Positions 49,595 through 57,153 of a stretch of DNA of 64,000 nucleotides are shown piece after piece. The stretch spans positions 744,001-808,000 of the forward strand of contig NZ_JAYLVL010000001.1 in assembly GCF_046156175.1 (NCBI RefSeq). The letters are read 5' to 3'. Made by a program: the position numbers and the translations under genes. Below the pieces are notes generated by a model. That model was given only the letters and a program-made list of their open reading frames with translations, made no database searches and was not told the origin of the DNA. The DNA comes from Lacisediminihabitans sp046156175 (lineage in GTDB: Bacteria; Actinomycetota; Actinomycetes; Actinomycetales; Microbacteriaceae). Numbering within the stretch: the first letter of the stretch is position 1; each line of letters starts with the position of its first letter.

Positions 49595-49936
49595 TTGACT
49601 ATCGCGAAGCAAGCCTCATTGCTGTCAATGTGCTGAGTGCGGCGAGATCGAATATTTCCGCGGGCTCATCGAGCGGCGCGAGAGCGGGTCGGCGAAGCGT
49701 CCCTCCGGTTGCGAATCGTGGGCAGTCTCGGCCTCGATGCTCCCTTCCCACCCGGTCCGACCAAGCGCTGCGACGAGACGACACCACTTCGCATCGCCTG
49801 CACTGCATCCACCGGCACGAGCACACCGAGCGGGTGGGCGATACTGCGCTCGAGCGGCCGTGGCAGGTTATGAGCCGGATAACCGAGGGTCGCGGCTGGT
49901 CAGTGACTTTAATGAGGTAGTGACTGCAAGAAGTAA

Positions 49937-49981
49937 TGACTGCAGGCGGCACCGACCGCAGTCGGTTCAGCACTGCAGTCA
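49937..49981. repeat. Nested palindrome
   Basis: Outer arms TGACTGCAG (49937-49945) and CTGCAGTCA (49973-49981) are perfect. The inner hairpin is ACCGAC CGCA GTCGGT (49951-49966). Further GTGACTGCA-like copies precede it. Confidence 0.55.
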
Positions 49982-50077
49982 GTCCGGCACCGCAAATACG
50001 GCAGGCCGTCAGCGCGTGGACGCAGGGAAGTTTTTCACGGGATCAGTCCTGAGGGATCCCGCAGGATGACCGATCTC

Positions 50078-50365
50078 TCACTCGGAGGTCGTCAAAACCG
50101 TGAGCACCGGCGGGCCCGCGAGCACGGTGCCCAGGTTCGATGCTCCATCGCCCGCGCGCCAGGCACGGTAGGCGGCATCGGCCTCGAGGGACTCCCACCG
50201 CTCGAGCACCACGATGTGCAGCGGGTTCGTCACATCGACGAGCACTTCGACACCCTGGTTGCCGGCAAACGCCCGCGTCGCAGCGAGTACCTCGTGAATC
50301 ACCGAGTGCGCGACATCAGCCGACTCGGGGGCGATCGAGAGTTCGAGTGTTGCGGTGACGGTCAT
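50078..50365 (-). CDS. Antibiotic-biosynthesis-monooxygenase-like small protein
   Basis: A 95-residue protein of the dimeric ferredoxin-like fold: MTVTATLELSIAPESADVAH, LAATRAFAGNQGVEVLVDV, NPLHIVVLERWESLEADAAY and RAWRAGDGA. This matches the ABM domain pattern (xxxxPGC/N..xxVxxxx, VxxxRWxSxEAxxAH), which covers quinol monooxygenases and heme-degrading relatives. GGAG is upstream of the ATG. Substrate unknown. It is 43 bp after gatB on the same strand. Confidence 0.65.
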   Translation of the reverse strand: MTVTATLELSIAPESADVAHSVIHEVLAATRAFAGNQGVEVLVDVTNPLHIVVLERWESLEADAAYRAWRAGDGASNLGTVLAGPPVLTVLTTSE

Positions 50366-50408
50366 TTCCGGGGCTCCAGTCTGTTCGGTTCGGGTGCGGT
50401 GTCGGCCG

Positions 50409-51908
50409 TTACTGCTGCGCGCGCTCCAGCACGAGTTCGCGCACGCGGGCGGCATCCGCCGTGCCCTTCATCGCCTTCATCACCGCACCGATCACCGCGC
50501 CGGCGGCCTGCACCTTGCCGTCGCGGATCTTCTCGAGCACGTCGGGCTGGGCCGCGAGAGCCTCGTCGATCGCAGCGATGAGCGCACCGTCATCCGACAC
50601 CACCTTGAGGCCCCGCGATTCGACGACCGCGGCGGGCGAACCCTCGCCGGCGATGACTCCCTCGAGCACCTGGCGCGCCAGCCGGTCGGTGAGTTCGCCG
50701 TTTTCGATGAGGGCGATCAGCTCGCTGACATGCAGTGGCGAGACGAGGGACGACGCGTCCACGTCTGCGGCGTTGGCCAGCCGGGCGATCTCGCCGGTCC
50801 ACCACTTGCGGGCCTGCGCTGCGGAAGCACCCGCGGCCGTGGTCTCCTCGATTTCGACGAGGAGACCGGAGTTCGCGACATCCTGGAACTCCAGGTCGGT
50901 GAAGCCCCAGGCCTCCTTGAGCCGACGACGACGAACCGCCGGTGCTTCGGGCAACGCGGCACGCAGTTCCTCGATCAGCTCGAGCGAGGGCTCGACGGGA
51001 AGAAGGTCTGGCTCGGGAAAGTAGCGGTAATCGTCGGCGTCGCTCTTGGGCCGGCCGGCGGACGTCACGCCGGTGTCCTCGTGCCAATGCCGGGTCTCCT
51101 GGATGATCGTGCCACCGTCGGCGAGGATCGCCGCCTGGCGCTGGATCTCATAGCGGATGGCCCGCTCGACGCTTCGCAGGGAGTTGACATTCTTCGTCTC
51201 GGTGCGAGTGCCGAGCGTGCCGGATCCGCGCGGGGACAGCGAGATGTTCGCGTCGCAGCGCAGGTTGCCGCGCTCCATCTTCGCGTCGCTGATCCCGAGG
51301 GACCGCACGATGTCGCGGATGGTCGAGACATAGGCCTTTGCGAGCTCCGGGGCATCCCGTTCCGCGCCGTAGATGATGTTGGTGACGATCTCGACCAGGG
51401 GCACGCCGGCGCGGTTGTAGTCGACGAGCGAGTACTCCGCACCCTGGATGCGCCCGGTGGCGCCGCCGACGTGGGTGAGCTTGCCGGCATCCTCTTCCAT
51501 GTGCGCACGCTCGATGGGAATCTGGAAGGTGCGACCATCCTCGAGCTCAACCTCGACGCTGCCATCGAAGGCGATGGGCTCGTCGAACTGGCTGATCTGG
51601 TAGTTCTTCGCCAGGTCGGGGTAGAAGTAGTTCTTGCGCGCGAAGCGGCTGGAGGGGCGGATGCTGCAGCCCAGGGCCAGCCCGAGGCTGATCGAGTACT
51701 TCACCGCTTGCTCGTTGACCACCGGGAGGCTGCCCGGAAGTCCGAGGTCCACGGGCGTGACGTTCGTGTTGGGCTCGCCACCGAAGAAGTTCGGCGCGTC
51801 GCTGAACATCTTGGTCTTCGTGTTCAGTTCGACGTGCACCTCGAAACCGAGCACCGGCTCGAAGAGCTCGATCGCACGGTCATAGTCCATCAGTTCAGCT
51901 TTAGCCAC
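50409..51908 (-). CDS. gatB: Asp/Glu-tRNA amidotransferase subunit GatB
   Basis: A 499-residue subunit that binds misacylated tRNA and phosphorylates Glu-tRNA(Gln) or Asp-tRNA(Asn) before amidation. It has LGFEVHVELNTKTKMFS near the start, LPVVNEQAVKYSISLGLALG near 65, the tRNA-amidation motif YSLVDYNRAGVPLVEIVT near 160 and the C-terminal helical/YqeY domain (LVRRRRLKEAWGF onward). Normal length. Its ATG overlaps the 3-prime end of the EamA transporter gene by 8 bp. Confidence 0.95.
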   Translation of the reverse strand: MAKAELMDYDRAIELFEPVLGFEVHVELNTKTKMFSDAPNFFGGEPNTNVTPVDLGLPGSLPVVNEQAVKYSISLGLALGCSIRPSSRFARKNYFYPDLAKNYQISQFDEPIAFDGSVEVELEDGRTFQIPIERAHMEEDAGKLTHVGGATGRIQGAEYSLVDYNRAGVPLVEIVTNIIYGAERDAPELAKAYVSTIRDIVRSLGISDAKMERGNLRCDANISLSPRGSGTLGTRTETKNVNSLRSVERAIRYEIQRQAAILADGGTIIQETRHWHEDTGVTSAGRPKSDADDYRYFPEPDLLPVEPSLELIEELRAALPEAPAVRRRRLKEAWGFTDLEFQDVANSGLLVEIEETTAAGASAAQARKWWTGEIARLANAADVDASSLVSPLHVSELIALIENGELTDRLARQVLEGVIAGEGSPAAVVESRGLKVVSDDGALIAAIDEALAAQPDVLEKIRDGKVQAAGAVIGAVMKAMKGTADAARVRELVLERAQQ

Positions 51909-52911
51909 CAGACGATTCTACGGGCGTGGCGAGCGGAGGATCTTCGGATGGCGACGGCACGGCGATCGGCTCGGTGTTCGCGCCCGCTTCGAGCATCGTC
52001 GCGGCACCCCGCTTCTCGGCGCGGACGAAGGCGATGCCGGCCAGGATGAGCGCTCCCCCGATCAGCTGCAGCACCGTGAGGTCTTCCCCCAGCAGGATCC
52101 ACGCGTAGAGCGCCGCCGCGATGACCTCGAGCAGGCCGGCGAAGGAAGCCAGCCGGGAGCCGAGCATCTCGGTCGCGGTGATGCTGCTGGCGTAGGCGAC
52201 CGCCGTGGCGAAGACGCCGACGACGAGCAGAGGCACCCACCAACTCCCCATCGTGCCGAGCAGATGCACGGTCGTGAACGTCGCCGTGAAGGGAACGAGA
52301 CCGGTGAGGCCCGCGATCCCGAGTACGAGCCCGCCGAGCACGAGTCCACACGCCGCGAGCGCTACCGGCGGAAGACCATCGCTCGGCCGGGCCGCGACCA
52401 CGTAGTAGATCGCGCACCCTACCGTCGCCAGCGTCGCGAAGCCGAGGCCCAAGAGGTCGAAACCGCCTCCCCCACGCGGCGAGACCACGAGAACGAGACC
52501 CGCCACGGCCACGACCGAGCCGATGAGCACGACGGCGGAGGGCATCCGCCGACTGGTCACCCAGACGAACCCGACCAGCAGCAGCGGCGCCATGTATTCG
52601 ATGAGAATCGCCGTGTTCACGGGAATCCGTTGCAGGGCGGCGAAGTAGACCAGCTGGGTGCCGGCCACGCCGATGAGCCCCATCGCCACGATGCGCCACC
52701 GGGCGCGCCAGAGCGTTGACCACCTGCCTCGGAGCGAGAACAGGGCGAGCGGCGCGAGCACGAGTCCGCCGATGAGCGCCCTCGCCGTCACCGCGGCCGC
52801 GGGACTCCAACCCGCCTCCAGAAGGGGCTTGATGAAGGCGCCCGACATGCCGAAGGTCGCGGCGGCGATCACGGCGATGACCAGGCCGAGCGAGGTGGAC
52901 GAAGGCTTCAT
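51901..52911 (-). CDS. EamA/DMT-family transporter
   Basis: A 336-residue, 10-helix drug/metabolite transporter with two EamA repeats: GLVIAVIAAATFGMSGAFIK at the start with RALIGGLVLAPLAL, and the second repeat starting about residue 170 (LVLGGLVLGIAGLTGLVPF), ending LYAWILLGEDLTVLQLIGGA. Substrate unknown; EamA proteins export metabolites such as amino acids or quorum molecules. It overlaps gatB by 8 bp, so gatB would be cotranscribed. A CGNR regulator lies divergently 38 bp upstream. Confidence 0.88.
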   Translation of the reverse strand: MKPSSTSLGLVIAVIAAATFGMSGAFIKPLLEAGWSPAAAVTARALIGGLVLAPLALFSLRGRWSTLWRARWRIVAMGLIGVAGTQLVYFAALQRIPVNTAILIEYMAPLLLVGFVWVTSRRMPSAVVLIGSVVAVAGLVLVVSPRGGGGFDLLGLGFATLATVGCAIYYVVAARPSDGLPPVALAACGLVLGGLVLGIAGLTGLVPFTATFTTVHLLGTMGSWWVPLLVVGVFATAVAYASSITATEMLGSRLASFAGLLEVIAAALYAWILLGEDLTVLQLIGGALILAGIAFVRAEKRGAATMLEAGANTEPIAVPSPSEDPPLATPVESSGG

Positions 52912-52949
52912 TCTGCTGACGGTAGTCTGGTCAAAAGTAAGGAGTCAAA

Positions 52950-53576
52950 TTGCTTTTTGCCCCTGACACCGTGGAGACACTCGAATTCACCGTCGCCTTG
53001 GCGAACACTCATCCGCTTGCCTCCCGCAGCGGGTCGGACGAGCTCACCACGATCGGTGATCTCGACGCGATTCTCGCCCGTTTCCGGTACTCCGGCCGCA
53101 TCGATCACGACGAGGCGGAGCGCGCACAGGTCGCGCTCACGCGGCAGCGATTGCGGAAGATCTGGGACCTCGGGCGGGACGGTGCCGTCACCGAGGTGAA
53201 CGCGATGCTGGCGGAAGCGGGCGCCCTCCCCCAGCTCACCCGGCACGACGACTCCGGGTGGCACTGGCACGCGACGGCGGCTGATGCGCCCCTCGCGGAG
53301 CGGATGCGGGTCGAGGTGGCGCTCGCCCTGGCCGATGTCATCCGTATGGACGCGATGGACAGGCTCCGCACCTGCGACGCACCGGACTGCTCCGGGGTGC
53401 TCGTGGACCTCTCCCGCAATGGGTCGAAACGGTACTGCAGCGTGCGCTGCGGCAACCGGATGAACATGGTCGCCTTCCGCGAGCGCGCCGCCGACGACGT
53501 GCCGGCGGTCGATGAGCTCACTCACGGACGCACCGGCGGCACGGTTTCGATGGGATTTCGAGCCGATGGCGCTTGA
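52950..53576 (+). CDS. CGNR zinc-finger regulator
   Basis: A 208-residue protein with an N-terminal ABATE-like domain (FTVALANTHPLASRSGSDEL) and a C-terminal CGNR zinc finger: TCDAPDCSGVLVDLSRNGSKR then YCSVRCGNRMN, with Cys spacing of about 4, 18 and 3. CGNR proteins are actinobacterial transcription regulators. TTG start at 52950 with GGAG five bases upstream. The 38-bp gap to the divergent EamA gene suggests it controls that transporter. Confidence 0.85.
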   Translation: MLFAPDTVETLEFTVALANTHPLASRSGSDELTTIGDLDAILARFRYSGRIDHDEAERAQVALTRQRLRKIWDLGRDGAVTEVNAMLAEAGALPQLTRHDDSGWHWHATAADAPLAERMRVEVALALADVIRMDAMDRLRTCDAPDCSGVLVDLSRNGSKRYCSVRCGNRMNMVAFRERAADDVPAVDELTHGRTGGTVSMGFRADGA

Positions 53577-53603
53577 CCCCGCGGATGGTGCCGCCGGGCA
53601 CAG

Positions 53604-55133
53604 CTAACGCGTGGCCAGCTCCGGTGCCTGGCTGATCAGCGTGCGACCCCAGCTGTCTTCGAGCAGGGCCTCGATGACGGCACCGTGCTCGTAGAGCCGG
53701 GCATCCGCGCGTGCCGGTGCCATGAGCTGGAGGCCGGTGGGCAATCCATCCTCCGGAGCAAGCCCCATCGGTAGCCCCATACCCGGGATGCCCGCGAGGT
53801 TCGCCGGGATCGTGGTCACGTCGTTGAGATACATGGCAAGCGGATCGTCGATCTTTTCGCCGATCCGGAACGCGGTGGTCGGCGCTGCCGGGCTGATCAG
53901 GATGTCCGCCTTCTCGAAGGCCGCGGCGAAGTCGCGCTGGATGAGCGTGCGCACCTTCTGCGCGCTGCCGTAGTAGGCGTCGTAATAGCCCGCGCTGAGC
54001 GCGTAGGTGCCGAGGATGATGCGTCGCTTGACCTCCGGACCGAAACCGGCCTCACGGGTCGCGGCCATCACATCCTCGACCGTCCCTCCCTCCACAGGGT
54101 TCACTCGGAGTCCGAATCGCACAGAATCGAACTTCGCGAGGTTGCTGGAGGCCTCCGCCGGCAGGATCAGGTAGTAAGCGGCGACGGCGTACTCGAAGTT
54201 CGGTGCGCTGACCTCGACGATCTCTGCTCCGTTGGAGGCGAGCAGATCGAGGGTCTCGTGGAAGCGCTGGCTGACCCCGGCCTGGAAGCCGGGCGCGTCG
54301 AGCTCCTTCACCACGCCGACACGCACACCGTTCAGGTTGCGCTTCAGCTGTCCGGCCTTCGCCGCCGCGGCAAAACTCGGCCATTCGTCCCGCAGGGAGG
54401 TGGAATCTCGTGGATCGTGACCACCGATCACGTCGTGCAACAACGCGGCGTCGAGAACCGTACGGGAGACGGGACCCACCTGGTCGAGAGAGCTCGCGAG
54501 TGCGATCGCGCCATACCTGCTCACCCCGCCATAGGTGGGCTTGACCCCGACGGATCCGGTGACCGCTGCGGGTTGGCGGATCGAGCCACCCGTGTCCGAG
54601 CCGAGTGCGAGCGGTGCTTCGAACGCCGCTACCGCTGCCGCGCTTCCTCCGCCCGATCCGCCGGGGATGCGATCCAGATCCCAGGGGTTGTGGGTCACGC
54701 CGTACGCCGAGAACTCGGTCGACGATCCCATGGCGAATTCGTCCATGTTCGTCTTGCCGAGCGGCACGAGGAAGGCTTCGCGAAGCTTGCGCACCACCGT
54801 GGCGTCATAGGGAGGGATCCAGCCCTCGAGTATCTTGCTTCCCGCGGTGGAGGGCATGTCCAGGGTGCAGAGCACGTCCTTGATGGCGATCGGGATACCG
54901 GCGAGCGGCGGAAGCTGGTCACCGCTGCGGCGCAGCACATCGACACCCTCCGCGGTGTCGATGGCGTCCTTCGAGACATGGAGGAAGGCGTGCACATCGC
55001 CATCGACCGCGGCGATGCGGTCGAGGTGCGCCCTGGTCACCTCGACGCTCGAGACCTCGCGCGCCTGGAGGAGTTCGCTGAGCGAGGCCGCGCTGAGGCG
55101 GGTGAGATCGGCGGTGCCGTCGACATGGGACAT
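53604..55133 (-). CDS. gatA: Asp/Glu-tRNA amidotransferase subunit GatA
   Basis: A 509-residue amidase-signature enzyme that releases ammonia from glutamine for the amidation reaction. The Ser-cisSer-Lys triad is visible: Lys in PIAIKDVLCT near 82, Ser pair in GGSGGGSAAAVAAFE near 158 and GSDTGGSIRQPAAVTGSVG near 180. Full length. Its ATG overlaps the gatC stop (TAATG). It heads for gatB but a CGNR gene and an EamA gene are inserted between. Confidence 0.95.
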   Translation of the reverse strand: MSHVDGTADLTRLSAASLSELLQAREVSSVEVTRAHLDRIAAVDGDVHAFLHVSKDAIDTAEGVDVLRRSGDQLPPLAGIPIAIKDVLCTLDMPSTAGSKILEGWIPPYDATVVRKLREAFLVPLGKTNMDEFAMGSSTEFSAYGVTHNPWDLDRIPGGSGGGSAAAVAAFEAPLALGSDTGGSIRQPAAVTGSVGVKPTYGGVSRYGAIALASSLDQVGPVSRTVLDAALLHDVIGGHDPRDSTSLRDEWPSFAAAAKAGQLKRNLNGVRVGVVKELDAPGFQAGVSQRFHETLDLLASNGAEIVEVSAPNFEYAVAAYYLILPAEASSNLAKFDSVRFGLRVNPVEGGTVEDVMAATREAGFGPEVKRRIILGTYALSAGYYDAYYGSAQKVRTLIQRDFAAAFEKADILISPAAPTTAFRIGEKIDDPLAMYLNDVTTIPANLAGIPGMGLPMGLAPEDGLPTGLQLMAPARADARLYEHGAVIEALLEDSWGRTLISQAPELATR

Positions 55134-55456
55134 TACTGCTCCTCCCCCAGGATTGCAGAGACCTTGAATCGGCTTCCGTCGTGCTCGGGGGCGCCGCTGA
55201 GCGCTTCCTCCTGCGAGAGCGTGTCGCCGATCACGTCGGGGCGGAACACGTTGGTGAGGGGAATCGGATGACTCGTGGCCGGAACATCCGCCGTTGCCAC
55301 CTCGGAAACCTTCGCGATGGAGTCGATGATCACGCCCAGTTCACCGGTGAGCTTCTCGATCTCGGCGGGTGTGAGCGCGATGCGGGCGAGGTTTGCGAGG
55401 TGAGCGACCTGATCGGTGGTGATACGGCCGTCGGGCTCAGCAGGATTTTCAGACAT
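55133..55456 (-). CDS. gatC: Asp/Glu-tRNA amidotransferase subunit GatC
   Basis: A 107-residue stabilising subunit. It has VAHLANLARIALTPAEIEKLTGEL and IIDSIAKVSEVATADVPATS, then PLTNVFRPD and a short C-terminal segment typical of GatC, which wraps GatA and GatB. Slightly longer than usual at the N terminus. TAATG overlap with gatA indicates coupling. Confidence 0.93.
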   Translation of the reverse strand: MSENPAEPDGRITTDQVAHLANLARIALTPAEIEKLTGELGVIIDSIAKVSEVATADVPATSHPIPLTNVFRPDVIGDTLSQEEALSGAPEHDGSRFKVSAILGEEQ

Positions 55457-55546
55457 GGAACTCCGTGCGTTGGATCGCTTGGGGGGGACACCCGATTCTA
55501 TTCGCACGCGCGTGAGCGCCGATCCGATCCGGCTGTCGGGCGTCGC

Positions 55547-57064
55547 TCAGCGACCGTCGGCGAGCGTGCGGGTCGCATCCTCCGGCGAGCCGGAGGAGAC
55601 CAGCGCGCCCTGATCGAGTCCGATCAGCGCAAGGTTGCGCATCGCCGTGGTGCCGGTGTCGAAGTACCCGAGGTGGCCAACCGCGGCGGCGAGCGGCTTG
55701 TGCGTTATCGGATCGGTCTCGGCCGCGACATCCATCTTTCTCGCGCCGAAGCTGGGCGCGCCGGGGTCGCTGCCGTAGAAGGCGGTGTTCACGATCGGGT
55801 CCCAGGCCGCTTCGCCGACGAAGACGTTGCCCTTGGTCACCGCAAGGGCCGAAGCCGACTGAGCGGCAGACCCGGGGGAACCGATGATGGCGAGCGCATC
55901 GACGGACATGCCGCCCTTCGCGAGTTCCATCATCGCCGCGGTGGATCCGTAGGAGTGTGTCACCAGGCTGACAAACGGTGGGGTGTCCGCTCGTGCCGCG
56001 CGGAGTCCCTGGATGGCGTGGCCGAGAAAACTAGCGCCGCTCTGCGCTCGATCGAGCGAGGCGATGTCGAGCACCCCCGGTGTCTGGTAGCCGATCCAGG
56101 CCACCGTGGCTGCGGTCTTGCCGGTGAGCGCAGGATCGGTGGTCGACAGCGTTTTCAACCAACCGGACTGCTGCGACTGCAGGTCTTGCGCGATCACGGT
56201 CCAGTCGTACATCTGCCCCTGCACGGTGAAGAACATGCCGGGCACGAGATAGCTCACGTAGTCCGCGGTGCCGAGGTCGCCCACCACCACGGCCGCTCGC
56301 ACCTCACCTGCAGTGTCGAGCGTGAGAAGCTGTCGTTTCGGTTCGCCGCTCGTGCGCTGCACGGTCTTCTTCACCTGCTCCAGGATGTCGAGGTGGTGGC
56401 GTTTCTCGACGAGCTTCGCACGCCCCGCACCAGACGCGATCGATGCCTCGAGCTCGGCGACGGAGCGGGTGAGGGTGAGGCGGTTTGCCCGGTCACGCAC
56501 CGCGAAAGGTACCCCGTCCAGATTGCCGACCACCTCGGGCGCCTCCGTCGAGAGGGTCTTCTTTCCCGAACTCGGCAGCGATCCCCACCAGGCCGCAACC
56601 GAACTGGCTCGCGGCGGACTCACCAGCAGTCTCTGCACCGCCGAGGGGTTGCGGGAAACGAAGGCCGCGACATCGGACCCGGACAGCACCGTCAGTCGGT
56701 CGAGGGTCTCGCTGCCGCTGCTGCGGGGAAGAAGCGAGGGGTCGACAGGCGTGGAGTGGGCGCTCGCTTGAGTCACATCCGAAGGCCGGGGGCCGCCGTA
56801 GGAAAGCACGCCCGCTCCAGAGCCGACCGGGGCGAAGAGCCCTCCGAACAGCGATTGATCCTGCGTCGAGGGATCGACCGACACCACGATCGCCGAGATC
56901 TGGCGGCTGATTTCGTGTACGCCGAAGGCCTCTGCCACCCCACCGAGCGCGCCGGAAGGCGAGAGGACTGCTGCGACGTCGAACAGCAAAAGGTTTGTAT
57001 CCAATCGTTGGATCCGGCATTCGGGGGAACACCGTGAGCAACGGGAATCTGTTTCTACCCCCAA
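55547..57064 (-). CDS. DUF1023-type alpha/beta hydrolase
   Basis: A 505-residue protein. The C-terminal ~200 residues are a DUF1023 alpha/beta hydrolase domain: TVAWIGYQTPGVLDIASLDR, nucleophile elbow VTHSYGSTAAM, acid candidate in EAAWDPIVNTAF and His in AAVGHLGYFDTGT. The N-terminal 250 residues are variable, with no clear motif. The start is uncertain: the first possible codon is a TTG and no RBS was found. DUF1023 enzymes are actinobacterial lipase-like proteins of unknown substrate. It lies between ligA and gatC on the same strand. Confidence 0.8.
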   Translation of the reverse strand: MGVETDSRCSRCSPECRIQRLDTNLLLFDVAAVLSPSGALGGVAEAFGVHEISRQISAIVVSVDPSTQDQSLFGGLFAPVGSGAGVLSYGGPRPSDVTQASAHSTPVDPSLLPRSSGSETLDRLTVLSGSDVAAFVSRNPSAVQRLLVSPPRASSVAAWWGSLPSSGKKTLSTEAPEVVGNLDGVPFAVRDRANRLTLTRSVAELEASIASGAGRAKLVEKRHHLDILEQVKKTVQRTSGEPKRQLLTLDTAGEVRAAVVVGDLGTADYVSYLVPGMFFTVQGQMYDWTVIAQDLQSQQSGWLKTLSTTDPALTGKTAATVAWIGYQTPGVLDIASLDRAQSGASFLGHAIQGLRAARADTPPFVSLVTHSYGSTAAMMELAKGGMSVDALAIIGSPGSAAQSASALAVTKGNVFVGEAAWDPIVNTAFYGSDPGAPSFGARKMDVAAETDPITHKPLAAAVGHLGYFDTGTTAMRNLALIGLDQGALVSSGSPEDATRTLADGR

Positions 57065-57153
57065 TAGTAGGGTCGAATATGCCTCTGACCTAGGTTTTTG
57101 CTGGCCGGCACCAGATCGTCACGCGGTGTTTACACGCGAGACTAGCTCGGGAA

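Larger units (their letters stand above)
49511..50077. other. 567-bp gene-free region with palindromes
   Basis: It holds the padR promoter/operator (49542-49594) and a nested palindrome (49937-49981). No credible coding frame was found: several frames are open but have poor codon bias, no RBS and no recognisable motif. The region separates the padR gene from the monooxygenase-like gene, both on the minus strand. Confidence 0.5.

Noticed and set aside
57122..57138. Short palindrome CGCGGTGTTTACACGCG after ligA
   Set aside because: It has one bulge and short arms. It may be a weak terminator, but there is not enough to annotate it.
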